A stretch of DNA of 64,000 nucleotides from Desulfatibacillum aliphaticivorans DSM 15576 (GTDB taxonomy: Bacteria; Desulfobacterota; Desulfobacteria; Desulfobacterales; Desulfatibacillaceae). The position numbers and the translations under genes were made by a program. Positions 52,121 through 60,099 of this stretch are shown here, piece after piece (the stretch's first letter is position 1; each line of letters begins with the position of its first letter). The stretch lies in contig NZ_AUCT01000020.1 of the NCBI RefSeq assembly GCF_000429905.1, positions 1-64,000 of the forward strand, given 5' to 3'. Under the pieces are notes generated by a model, which did not search any database, was not told the DNA's origin, and worked only from the letters and a program-made list of their open reading frames with translations.

Positions 52121-53125
52121 TTAAAACTGGTTCAAAAAGCGTAGGTCGTTTTCGTAATATTTGCGGATGTCGTCGATGCCGTATTTGAGCATGGCGATGC
52201 GCTCCACTCCCATGCCGAATGCAAAGCCGGAGATTTCGGAGGTGTCATATCCCACGAACTCGAAAACGCGGGGATGGACCATGCCCGAACCCAGGATTTC
52301 CAGCCAGCCGGTGTGAGAGCACACGCGGCAGCCGGAGCCTTTGCACATGACGCATCCGATATCCACTTCGGCGCTGGGCTCGGTAAACGGAAAAAAGCTG
52401 GGCCGGAATCGAAGCGGTGTTTTATCGTCGAAAATCTGGTGCACCAGGGTGGTCAGCACCCCCTTGAGGTCGGCGAACGAAATGCCTTTGTCCACCACCA
52501 GGCCTTCCACCTGGGCGAACATGGGGGTGTGGGTGATGTCGGAGTCGCACCGGTAAACCTTGCCCGGGGCGATAACGCGCACGGGCGGCTTCTGCTTTTC
52601 CATGGTGCGGACCTGCATGGGCGAGGTATGGGTTCTCAGCACCACGTTGTCCGACACGAAAAAGGTGTCCTGCATGTCCCTGGCGGGGTGGTCTTTGGGA
52701 AAGTTCAGGGCCTCGAAATTGTAATAATCCAATTCCACTTCCGGCCCCTGGGCGATGTCAAAGCCCAGGCGGGTGAAGATGTCGCAGATTTCCAGGTTGA
52801 TAGTGGTGAGGGGATGGAGTCCGCCCACCTTCCTGGGCCTGCCGGGCAGGGTGACGTCCACGACGTCCCCGGCCTCTTTGCCGGAACCGAATTTCTCCAC
52901 GGCCTTGGCAAAGGCGTCCTGGAGATCATTTTTCAATTCGTTAGCAAGGCGCCCGATCAGGGGTTTTTCGTCGGCCGGAACCTTGGCCATCCCCTTCATG
53001 AGATCATTGACCAGGCCCTTGCGGCCCAAATACCGGATGTTCAGTTCATCAATGGCTTTGGCGTCGCCGGCCGACTCAATGTCGGCCAGAGCCTGGGTCC
53101 GTAATTCTTGGATTTGTGTTTTCAC
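52121..53125 (-). CDS. pheS: Phenylalanine-tRNA ligase alpha subunit
   Basis: Catalytic alpha subunit, 334 residues. It has an N-terminal coiled coil (1-90), motif 2 region FRPSFFPFTEPSAEVDIG (about 240-257), a cysteine cluster CVMCKGSGCRVC in the same loop, and class II motif 3 GFAFGMGVERIAMLKYGID (about 303-321). The start is a GTG at 53125 with only a weak AAGG signal upstream, suggesting limited translation. The 170-base gap from rplT holds three hairpins, one with a T-rich tail, so pheS expression may be controlled by attenuation. Confidence 0.97.
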   Translation of the reverse strand: MKTQIQELRTQALADIESAGDAKAIDELNIRYLGRKGLVNDLMKGMAKVPADEKPLIGRLANELKNDLQDAFAKAVEKFGSGKEAGDVVDVTLPGRPRKVGGLHPLTTINLEICDIFTRLGFDIAQGPEVELDYYNFEALNFPKDHPARDMQDTFFVSDNVVLRTHTSPMQVRTMEKQKPPVRVIAPGKVYRCDSDITHTPMFAQVEGLVVDKGISFADLKGVLTTLVHQIFDDKTPLRFRPSFFPFTEPSAEVDIGCVMCKGSGCRVCSHTGWLEILGSGMVHPRVFEFVGYDTSEISGFAFGMGVERIAMLKYGIDDIRKYYENDLRFLNQF

Positions 53126-53228
53126 TGTAGCCTTTTTGCAAATAAACCTCCCCGCGGGGCGCCGCGGGGCGCATGATTACAGGAATGGCGGCAAAATGGA
53201 GCCAAACGCCCCGAAAGGCGTCTACAAA

Positions 53229-53292
53229 CAAAACCAAAGCCCAAGGGGAGGACCCGTCATGAGAACTGCGGCGGGTGAGACCTTGGGCTTTG
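53229..53292 (-). terminator. Hairpin terminator/attenuator between rplT and pheS
   Basis: One base after the rplT stop, CAAAGCCCAAGG (53292-53281, minus strand) pairs perfectly with CCTTGGGCTTTG (53246-53235) across a 34-base loop that has an inner ACCCG/CGGGT stem, followed by GTTTTGTTTGT. Two further hairpins follow before pheS: ACGCC/GGCGT (about 53206-53221) and an all-GC stem CCCCGCGG/CCGCGGGG (about 53150-53172). Confidence 0.65.
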
Positions 53293-53293
53293 C

Positions 53294-53644
53294 TTATGCC
53301 TGTTTTGCTGCCAGGCTGGTGATTTCAGCAAAACATGCCGGATCGGAAATCGCCAGTTCGGCCAGAACTTTGCGGTCCAGGTCCACGTCGGCTTGTTTCA
53401 GTCCGTAGATGAATTTGCTGTAGGACAGGCCGTTCATACGGGCGCCCGCGTTGATTCTGGCGATCCAGAGTGCGCGGAAGTCGCGTTTCTTTTGACGGCG
53501 GTCCCTGTAAGCGTACATAAGAGCCCGGTCCACGGTGTCCGCTGCGGTGCGGTAGAGCTTGCTGTGTCCTCCGCGGAAGCCTTTGGCCAGCTTGAGTACT
53601 TTTTTACGGCGTCTGCGCGCCTTAAAACCTCTTTTTACACGCAT
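53294..53644 (-). CDS. rplT: 50S ribosomal protein L20
   Basis: Ribosomal protein L20, 116 residues, needed for early 50S assembly. Starts at the ATG at 53644 (MRVKRGFKARRRRKKVLK), with AAGGGAGAAG just upstream; an earlier in-frame GTG/ATG-like codon is not needed. Core motif KGFRGGHSKLYRTA and the conserved DFRALWIARINAGAR are present. In many bacteria L20 represses its own operon by binding the mRNA leader; hairpins in the infC-rpmI gap are candidates for that site. Confidence 0.98.
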   Translation of the reverse strand: MRVKRGFKARRRRKKVLKLAKGFRGGHSKLYRTAADTVDRALMYAYRDRRQKKRDFRALWIARINAGARMNGLSYSKFIYGLKQADVDLDRKVLAELAISDPACFAEITSLAAKQA

Positions 53645-53709
53645 GATTCTTCTCCCTTGCGCGGAAAGCAAGCGGCTTTCCGGCGGGTCAGTCTGTTAAA
53701 AAGAACTCT

Positions 53710-53907
53710 CTACCAGTAAGGAAGGAGCCTTTTGATGTTCTTCATGTTGGCTTCGTCCAGAATGTGGCTCTGGCGCAAGTCCCTTTTACGCTTCCGGGAT
53801 TTTTTGGCCAAAATATGGCTTCCGAAGGACTTGGAATATTTTACTTTTCCCGAGCCCGTCTTCTTAAACCGTTTGGCTGCCGCCCGGTTGGTCTTGATTT
53901 TTGGCAT
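53710..53907 (-). CDS. rpmI: 50S ribosomal protein L35
   Basis: Ribosomal protein L35, 65 residues, from the ATG at 53907 (MPKIKTNRAAAKRFKKTG) with a GGAGAAGGAAAG leader. Lys/Arg rich; AKKSRKRKRDLRQSH and the C-terminal KRLLPYW are family features. Lies between infC and rplT in the universal order. Confidence 0.98.
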   Translation of the reverse strand: MPKIKTNRAAAKRFKKTGSGKVKYSKSFGSHILAKKSRKRKRDLRQSHILDEANMKNIKRLLPYW

Positions 53908-53970
53908 CTTTCCTTCTCCTTTGGGGCTCCTGTCATGGGGGAGCCGGGATATTTCTCTGCAGCGCCTAAA

Positions 53971-54006
53971 CACTAATAAACGCCCCGCCGTATGAGTACG
54001 GGGCGT
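53971..54006 (-). promoter_or_regulatory. Hairpin in the infC-rpmI gap
   Basis: ACGCCCCG (minus 54006-53999) and CGGGGCGT (53987-53980) form an 8-bp stem, followed on the minus strand by TTATTAGTG. It sits 25 bases after the infC stop. It may be a partial terminator, or part of an L20-responsive leader for rpmI-rplT; the sequence alone does not decide. Confidence 0.5.
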
Positions 54007-54030
54007 CAGGAATAAGGCTGCTCTGTATGT

Positions 54031-54546
54031 TTACTTCTCTGCCTTGGGCGCCAGGACCATTATCATGGTCCTGCCTTCAAACTTGGGGAATTGCTCCACC
54101 ACCGCAAACTCGGCGGTGGCGTCCTGTACGCGCTTGAGCATTGCGCGTCCCCTGTCTGCAAAGGCGATCTCACGGCCCCGGAACATCACGGTCACTTTCA
54201 CTTTATCATTGTTGGCTAAAAAGCGCTTGATGTGGCCGATTTTCGTGTCCAGGTCGTGATCCCCCGTTTTAGGCCTGACCTTGATTTCCTTCACGGAAAA
54301 GGAAGAGGCCTTTTTCTTGGCTTCCTGGAGTTTCTTGGTCTGCTGATACTTGAACTTGCCATAGTCCATAATCTTACAGACCGGCGGGGAGGCGTTCGGC
54401 GAAACTTCCACCAGATCCAATCCCGAGGCTTCCGCTACGGAAAGGGCTTGATGGATCGGGATCACCCCCACCTGATTGCCGTTTTGGTCGATCAGGCGAA
54501 CTTCCTTGGCTCTAATCTTTTTATTGATGTTTACCCGCTTGTTTAT
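54031..54546 (-). CDS. infC: Translation initiation factor IF-3
   Basis: IF-3, 171 residues in this reading: it binds the 30S subunit and checks start codon pairing. Protein features are INKKIRAKEVRLIDQNG, PPVCKIMDYGKFKYQ and the C-terminal domain with HIKRFLANNDKVKVTVMFRG. No ATG lies at a suitable place: the only upstream ATG would add 25 residues that do not belong to the family. Instead an ATA at 54546-54544 stands seven bases after GGGAGGT; the family sequence begins right there (INKRVNINKK). infC genes are known for rare start codons (AUU in E. coli) that allow self-repression, so AUA is the likely start. A GTG at 54555 overlaps the ribosome binding site and is less likely. Confidence 0.93.
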   Translation of the reverse strand: MNKRVNINKKIRAKEVRLIDQNGNQVGVIPIHQALSVAEASGLDLVEVSPNASPPVCKIMDYGKFKYQQTKKLQEAKKKASSFSVKEIKVRPKTGDHDLDTKIGHIKRFLANNDKVKVTVMFRGREIAFADRGRAMLKRVQDATAEFAVVEQFPKFEGRTMIMVLAPKAEK

Positions 54547-54612
54547 ACCTGTCACCTCCCACCTGATTAAAGTTTGCTCAAAAAACGTACTCCATAGTGC
54601 AAGATGGTGTGG

Positions 54613-54641
54613 TAGATACAATACACCATGCCATAATGCAA
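54613..54641 (-). promoter_or_regulatory. Promoter of the infC operon
   Basis: On the minus strand TTGCAT (54641-54636), a 17-base spacer and TATCTA (54618-54613) form a sigma70-like promoter; transcription would start near 54606, about 60 bases before infC. The -10 lies within the inverted repeat ATGGTGT...ACACCAT (54604-54629), a possible operator. Confidence 0.5.
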
Positions 54642-54789
54642 GAGGAAAATATAGCCCTGAGCCGCCTGTCCGGGCGGGCTATGGAGTGCGTTTTCCCAAG
54701 ATGCGGGGGCCTTTTCTCGTGACTTCCCGCATTAAACCCTAAGGATGTCAGAAAAATGCCCTTTTGGCAAGCAAATGATTATTCTTCCG

Positions 54790-55518
54790 CTAATTTTTTT
54801 CCGAACCGTGCACCTTGCGAATCCGGAACAGCTCCTGGAACACAAACAGCGACTTGGCCAGACTGTCGTAAACGATCCGGGAATCCTCCACATGAGACCA
54901 AACCACCGGGAATTCGCCCACTTTATAGCCCCTTTGACGGGCCAGCCACAAAATCTCGGGGTCGAATATCACGCTGTGAAGCTTCTGGCGCGAAAAAAGA
55001 TCCCGGGCCGCCTTTTGGGTGAACATCTTGAACCCGCACTGGGTGTCCGGATGGCGGATCCCCAAAACCAGCCTTTGGATGATTTTATACACCTTGGCGG
55101 AAACGGCCCTGGGCAGGTTTTGGGTCTCCTTGACCACGGCGCCGGTCATGGCCCGGGAGGCGATGGCGACGTCGAAGCCCTTGTCCAGAACCTCCATGGG
55201 CTTGACGATTTCCTCAATGGGCACGGCGTAGTCCGCGTCCATGAACAAAACCCGCTCTCCCTGGGCGCGCAGCATGCCGTACTGCACGGCGCAGCCCTTG
55301 CCCCGGTTGGGAAAATACTCCAAAACCCGGATTTCCGGCCCGCCTTCCTTGGAATAGCCCCTGGCCACGGCCACGGTGTTGTCCTTGCTGCCGTCGCTCA
55401 CCACCACCACTTCGCTGGAATAATCCTGGGCGGAAAGGTAGTCCACGGTTTTTTCCAGGGTCCGCACAATGCGGTCTTCTTCATTATATGCAGGAATGAC
55501 GATCGATAATTTCACCAT
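54790..55518 (-). CDS. Family 2 glycosyltransferase (dolichyl-P-glucose synthase-like)
   Basis: GT2 enzyme of 242 residues, close in type to Alg5/dolichyl-phosphate glucosyltransferases. LSIVIPAYNEEDRI (4-17), VVVSDGSKDNT (37-47), the loop PNRGKGCAVQYGML and metal site LFMDADYAVP (about 90-99), GSRAM-like ASRAMTG, and CGFKMFT (about 160) are all typical. It carries no obvious membrane segment, so it probably works at the inner face of the membrane on a polyprenyl-phosphate. It follows msbA by 15 bases on the same strand, the last gene of the lipid A operon. Confidence 0.88.
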   Translation of the reverse strand: MVKLSIVIPAYNEEDRIVRTLEKTVDYLSAQDYSSEVVVVSDGSKDNTVAVARGYSKEGGPEIRVLEYFPNRGKGCAVQYGMLRAQGERVLFMDADYAVPIEEIVKPMEVLDKGFDVAIASRAMTGAVVKETQNLPRAVSAKVYKIIQRLVLGIRHPDTQCGFKMFTQKAARDLFSRQKLHSVIFDPEILWLARQRGYKVGEFPVVWSHVEDSRIVYDSLAKSLFVFQELFRIRKVHGSEKN

Positions 55519-55533
55519 CCGCCTTCCCTCCTA

Positions 55534-57294
55534 TCAAACTTTGTCTTCGCGAAACTGCATGGAGTAGAGCTTGTGATAGGCGCCTTTTTTCTCCAAAAGT
55601 TCGGCGTGGGCGCCTTCCTCCACCACCTGGCCGTCCACGATGACCAAAATGCGGTCCGCGTGCATGATGGTGGAAAGCCGATGGGCGATCACAAAACAGG
55701 TCCTGCCTTCCATGAGGTTTTCCAGGGCCTTCTGGACCACCCTTTCCGCCTCGGTGTCCAGGGCGGAGGTAGCCTCGTCCAGGATCAGGATAGGCGCGTC
55801 CTTTAATATGGCCCGGGCGATGCACATACGCTGCTTTTCGCCGCCGGACAATCTCGCTCCCAGTTCGCCGATGGTCGTATCCAGGCCCTTGTCAAAGCCC
55901 TGGATAAAATCCCAGGCATAGGCGGCTTCCGCGGCCTTGCGGATCTGGTCGTCGGTGGCTTCGGGCTGGCCGTAGGCGATGTTGCTCCGCACCGTATTGT
56001 TAAACAGGATGGGCTCTTGGGTGACGACGGCGATCTCCCGGCGCAGGCGGGATAGCGCTACCTTTCGGATGTCCACGCCGTCGATCTTGATGGCGCCTTC
56101 CACCACGTCGTAAAACCGGGGAATCAGGTTGACCAGGGTCGTCTTGCCGCCGCCGCTCATGCCCACCAGGGCGATGACCTCGCCCGGCTTGATCTCCAGG
56201 TTGATTCCCCGGAGCACCATGGAGGACTCGTATTTAAAGCCCACGTTTTCAAAGCGCAGGGTGTGCGGGGTCCTTGCCAGGGGCGCGGGGTTTTTCGCCT
56301 CCACGATGTCCGGCTCTCTCTCGATGATGTCAAATATCCGGTCCACGGCCGCCATGCCCTCCTGGAGGGCGTTGTTCAGGTTGGCCACCTTTTTCACGGG
56401 GTCGTAAAGCAGCAGCACGGCGGTCATGAAGCCGAAGAACATACCCGGGGTATAGGCCGGATTATGTATGACCTTGTGGCCTCCGTACCAAATAATAAAG
56501 GCGATGCCCACTCCCGCCAAAAACTCCATGACCGGCGAGGACATGCTCCGGGCCAGGGCCTGGCGAATCTCCAATTGCAACACCCTTTCGGTCTTTTGGT
56601 AGAACCTCTGTTTTTCCGCCTTTTCCATGCCGAATGCCTTGACGATTTTGTTGCCGGCAAAGGTTTCGTGTAAAAACGCGGAAAGATCGCCCATGGTTTC
56701 CTGAATGCCTGTGCTGGCTTTGCGCACCTTTTTGCCGAACCAGACCACCGGATAGTAGGCGATGGGCAGAATCAGAATGGCGCCTGTGGCCAGTTGCCAG
56801 TCTAAATAGAATATGACCCCTATAAGCGCGATGACCGTGAAAAAATCCCGCAGGGCCGCCGTCACCGCCGAGGACACCATGGTCTTGATGATGTTCACGT
56901 CAAAGGTGATGCGGCTCATGAGCGCGCCTGTTTTTTCCGCATGAAAAAAAGAAATGGGCAATTCCATGATGTGATGATACAGGCTGTCGCGCAGATCCTT
57001 GATGATTTTCTGGCCCACGTAGGTCATGAAGTACTCCTGCATGAACCGGCCGATTCCCTGGATCAGAAACAGCACAACCACGGCGACCGGTATCACCAAG
57101 AGCATTTTTTCGTCTTTGTTGACAAAGATGTCATCCAGCACAGGCCTTACCATCAAGGGGATGGCGCCTTTGGCGCCCGCCATGAGCAGCATGCCGAACA
57201 TGGCCAGGGCCAGACGGCCCCAGTTTTCCTTGATTAAGGTGTATAGTCTCCTGTGCCGGTTGCGCACCTGGAATCGTTTTACATGGGACTTCAC
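55534..57294 (-). CDS. msbA: Lipid A export ABC transporter MsbA
   Basis: Half-transporter of 586 residues that flips lipid A-core across the inner membrane. Six membrane helices lie in residues 25-320, followed by the ATPase domain: Walker A GMSGGGKTTLV (about 388-398; the usual GxxGSGKS is here GGGKT), Q loop VVTQEPILF, signature LSGGEKQRMCIARAI, Walker B ILILDEATSALD and the H-loop VIAHRLSTI. The start overlaps the stop of the DUF374 acyltransferase gene by 4 bases. Position between lipid A synthesis genes supports the assignment. Confidence 0.93.
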   Translation of the reverse strand: MKSHVKRFQVRNRHRRLYTLIKENWGRLALAMFGMLLMAGAKGAIPLMVRPVLDDIFVNKDEKMLLVIPVAVVVLFLIQGIGRFMQEYFMTYVGQKIIKDLRDSLYHHIMELPISFFHAEKTGALMSRITFDVNIIKTMVSSAVTAALRDFFTVIALIGVIFYLDWQLATGAILILPIAYYPVVWFGKKVRKASTGIQETMGDLSAFLHETFAGNKIVKAFGMEKAEKQRFYQKTERVLQLEIRQALARSMSSPVMEFLAGVGIAFIIWYGGHKVIHNPAYTPGMFFGFMTAVLLLYDPVKKVANLNNALQEGMAAVDRIFDIIEREPDIVEAKNPAPLARTPHTLRFENVGFKYESSMVLRGINLEIKPGEVIALVGMSGGGKTTLVNLIPRFYDVVEGAIKIDGVDIRKVALSRLRREIAVVTQEPILFNNTVRSNIAYGQPEATDDQIRKAAEAAYAWDFIQGFDKGLDTTIGELGARLSGGEKQRMCIARAILKDAPILILDEATSALDTEAERVVQKALENLMEGRTCFVIAHRLSTIMHADRILVIVDGQVVEEGAHAELLEKKGAYHKLYSMQFREDKV

Positions 57295-57977
57295 TCATCC
57301 ACCTCGTGTCCGCACAATTTTTCCGCCAGGGCGGTGATGCGGTTCAGTTCGTCTTGCGCTTCCCTCCGTTTGGCCTCGAACTCCTGGTCCGACATTTTAG
57401 GGGGAACCATGATGGGTTTGCCGTACACGACGACGTTTTCCGAGAAAGGCTTGGGCAAAATAAAACGGTCCCAACTGGCGAAGACCTTTCTGCTTGTCGC
57501 CGAGTAGGTGACGGGGATAATGGGCGCGCCGGTTTTCCTGGCAAGGGAAATGGCGCCCGGCTGCAAAACCTGCCTGGGCCCCTGGGGGCCGTCCGGCACA
57601 ATGCCGGCGGGCTGGCCGTTTTGCATTTTTTTGACAATGCCCTGCAGAGCCTTCACCCCGTGCCGCGTGCTGGAGCCCCGCACGCAGTCATGGCCCTGGC
57701 GCCCCAGGACCTGGGCGATGTACTCGCCGTCCTCGGAGGCGCTGACCATGATAGCGGCGTTCCAGCCTTTAAACAAATAGCTGACCATCAAAATTCTGGA
57801 ATGCCAGAAAATCAGGATGAAATCCCTTTTGCTCTCCACAATGGCGCGCACGGGCTCGTACCCTTTGACGCGGATGCGGCAGGAAAGGAACAAAGCGTCG
57901 ATAATGGTCTTGCCCAGGACGCCCACTGCTTTCCATTTGAGCTTTTTGGATCTTGCCGGCGTGAATTCCTTGGTCAT
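57291..57977 (-). CDS. DUF374 lysophospholipid acyltransferase-like protein
   Basis: Acyltransferase-fold protein, 228 residues, of the DUF374/LPLAT group found beside lpxB and msbA in many Gram-negatives. LIFWHSRILMVSYL (about 53-66) carries the HX4-5-type box, then SASEDGEYIAQVLGRQGHD, RGSSTRHGVKALQ and VPDGPQGPRQVLQPG. A hydrophobic stretch follows the N-terminus. Proposed to add an acyl chain to lipid A or a related sugar lipid; not proven. Overlaps both neighbours by 4 bases (ATGA type). Confidence 0.87.
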   Translation of the reverse strand: MTKEFTPARSKKLKWKAVGVLGKTIIDALFLSCRIRVKGYEPVRAIVESKRDFILIFWHSRILMVSYLFKGWNAAIMVSASEDGEYIAQVLGRQGHDCVRGSSTRHGVKALQGIVKKMQNGQPAGIVPDGPQGPRQVLQPGAISLARKTGAPIIPVTYSATSRKVFASWDRFILPKPFSENVVVYGKPIMVPPKMSDQEFEAKRREAQDELNRITALAEKLCGHEVDE

Positions 57978-59122
57978 GAGGATTTTTCTCCCAAAAGCTC
58001 CAGGGCGATGGAGGCGGTTTTATCCGAAGCCCCGGGCCCGCCCAGGAGCTTGCGGACTTCCTTCAGGTCCCGGTAGATCTCCGATAACCTGCGGGGATCC
58101 AGTATAATTTCCAGGGACCGTGCCGCGATGTTCTCGGGATTAGCCTTATCCTGAATCAGTTCCGGCATGATTTCCTTTTTGCCGATAAGATTGGCCAGGC
58201 CCACGTATTTCACCTTGATCACGGCCTTGGCGACCAAATAGCTTATGGAGGAGATTCTGTAAACAATAACCGTAGGGGCCAGAGCAAGAGCCGCTTCCAG
58301 GGTGACGGTGCCGGATGCGGCGATCACCAGTTGGCTTTGCTCCATAACCTCCCTGGCCCGGCCTTGGCGGATTTCCACCCACGAAGCGTCTTCTCCCATG
58401 ATTCTGGCCAGGATGCTTTCCACCAGGCTTGGGTCCACCGTTGGCGCCATGGGCAGGACAAACTGCAGGCCGGGGCGCTGCTCCCGCATGATGGCGGCGG
58501 CCTGGAGCATGACAGGCAAAAGGCTGGAGACCTCCCGGTTTCGAGAGCCCGGCAGCAGCCCTATGAGGTTGGGATTGCGCTTTACCGTGGGCTCCCGGTC
58601 CGCCCCTTCGTGGTCCAACAGGGGATGGCCCACATAAGTGACGGGCACATTATGAGCGTCGTAAAACTCCTTTTCAAAAGGCAGGATTACGGCAATGTGG
58701 TCCACCAGCTTTTTGATTTTTTTAACCCGGTTTTGCCGCCATGCCCAGATTTGCGGGCTGATGTAATAGAGAACTTTGACTCCCAGGCTGCGGGCGGTCT
58801 TGGCGACCATCATGTTGAAGTCGGGAAAATCGATGAGGATCAGGAGGTCGGGCTTTATCTGACGCACAACTTCCCGGGCGAACATGACCCCGTGGAGCAG
58901 GGTTCCGGCCCTTTCCAGGATTTCCGTAATTCCGACCACCGAAAGCTCTTTGGCGTCCACGACAATGCGCAGGCCTTCTTTTTCCATGGCCTGGCCGCCG
59001 ATGCCGCAAAAGTACAGATTGGGATTGCGGGCTTTCATGGCCTTAACCAGACGCGCGCCGTGCACGTCTCCGGACGCCTCTCCGGCGATAATCATTACGC
59101 ATTGTGTATCAGTTTCCTGCAC
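57974..59122 (-). CDS. lpxB: Lipid-A-disaccharide synthase
   Basis: Joins UDP-2,3-diacylglucosamine to lipid X to make the lipid A disaccharide; GT19, peripheral membrane enzyme, 382 residues. MIIAGEASGDVHGARLVKAM at the start is the family signature, followed by KPDLLILIDFPDFNM, YYISPQIWAWRQNRVKKI (about 140-157), YVGHPLLDH, LLPGSRNREV and SGTVTLEAAL. Start overlaps nothing upstream: 29 bases lie between it and the Gfo/Idh gene; its end overlaps the DUF374 gene by 4. Confidence 0.96.
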   Translation of the reverse strand: MQETDTQCVMIIAGEASGDVHGARLVKAMKARNPNLYFCGIGGQAMEKEGLRIVVDAKELSVVGITEILERAGTLLHGVMFAREVVRQIKPDLLILIDFPDFNMMVAKTARSLGVKVLYYISPQIWAWRQNRVKKIKKLVDHIAVILPFEKEFYDAHNVPVTYVGHPLLDHEGADREPTVKRNPNLIGLLPGSRNREVSSLLPVMLQAAAIMREQRPGLQFVLPMAPTVDPSLVESILARIMGEDASWVEIRQGRAREVMEQSQLVIAASGTVTLEAALALAPTVIVYRISSISYLVAKAVIKVKYVGLANLIGKKEIMPELIQDKANPENIAARSLEIILDPRRLSEIYRDLKEVRKLLGGPGASDKTASIALELLGEKSS

Positions 59123-59151
59123 GGCGATTTTCCCGCTTTGAACAAAATCAG

Positions 59152-60090
59152 TTATTTTTGATCCTGCTTGACCTGGGCCATGATGGTAAGGGCGGTTGCC
59201 AGAGCGTCCCGGCCGACCTGGCCGGTTACCTGGGGCGCCTCTCTTTTGATGGAGCTGTTAATAAACGCTCCGATTTCCGCGGCCAGGGCGTCGGCCGTTT
59301 CAAAGGTGGACTCCTCCGCGCCAAGGCCCAGCCCTTCCTCGCCTTTGTCCTCAGGTTTGGTTATAGCCACCCGGCGATTGGCGAAATCCACGGAAATGCA
59401 GGCGTCCTTTTGAAAGATCCTGAGCTTGCGCATGTCGTTCTGGGACATGCGGCTGGCCGTCACGCTGGCGACGCATCCGTTTTCAAACTCCAACCGGGCG
59501 TTAGCCACGTCCAGATGTTCGGAAACCACGGAAACGCCGGTGGACCGGATGTTTTGCAAACGGGCGCCGGCCAGGCTTTGGATGATGTCGATGTCGTGGA
59601 TCATGAGGTCCAGGACCACGCTGACGTTCAAAGCCCTGGGCTTGAAGGACGACATGCGTTGCGCTTCAATGAACAAGGGGTTTTTGACAACGCCGTCCAA
59701 AGCCAGTACGGCCGGGTTGAACCGCTCCAGATGCCCCACCTGGATGATCAGGCCCTTGTGTTCGGACAGGTCGATCAAAGCGTCCGCTTCTTCCAGGGTG
59801 TTGGTCATGGGCTTTTCAATAAGAACGTCGGCTTCATGCTCCAGAAAATCCTTGCTGATTTGGAAATGACGCCCCGTGGGCACGGCCACGCTCACGGCGT
59901 TCACCTTGCCCAGCAAGTCCCGGTAATCGTAGAAAGCCTGCGTCCCGCAGTCTTTGGCGACCCTGTCGGCGGCTTCCCGGTCCGAGTCCACCACGCCCAC
60001 CAGTTCAGCATCCGGGTGCGCGGCGTATTTTTGCGCGTGAAACTTGCCGAGATATCCCACGCCGATGACGGCTGTTTTAAGTTTGGCCAT
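59152..60090 (-). CDS. Gfo/Idh/MocA oxidoreductase in lpx operon (GnnA-like)
   Basis: NAD(P)-dependent sugar oxidoreductase, 312 residues. N-terminal Rossmann fold (AVIGVGYLGKFHAQKYAAHP), conserved EKPMTNTLEEADAL (Lys near 94) and VLDLMIHDIDI (Asp/His pair near 183-187). It lies between lpxI and lpxB. In some bacteria a homologous enzyme, GnnA, oxidises UDP-GlcNAc at C3 so that the aminotransferase GnnB can make a diamino sugar for N-linked acyl chains. No aminotransferase gene is adjacent here, so the step is either completed by a gene elsewhere or the enzyme has another role. Confidence 0.85.
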   Translation of the reverse strand: MAKLKTAVIGVGYLGKFHAQKYAAHPDAELVGVVDSDREAADRVAKDCGTQAFYDYRDLLGKVNAVSVAVPTGRHFQISKDFLEHEADVLIEKPMTNTLEEADALIDLSEHKGLIIQVGHLERFNPAVLALDGVVKNPLFIEAQRMSSFKPRALNVSVVLDLMIHDIDIIQSLAGARLQNIRSTGVSVVSEHLDVANARLEFENGCVASVTASRMSQNDMRKLRIFQKDACISVDFANRRVAITKPEDKGEEGLGLGAEESTFETADALAAEIGAFINSSIKREAPQVTGQVGRDALATALTIMAQVKQDQK

Positions 60091-60099
60091 GAAAAAGGT

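Noticed and set aside
54744..54775. Short hairpin with TTTTT after the GT2 gene as terminator
   Set aside because: Only four to five base pairs in the stem; too weak to claim.
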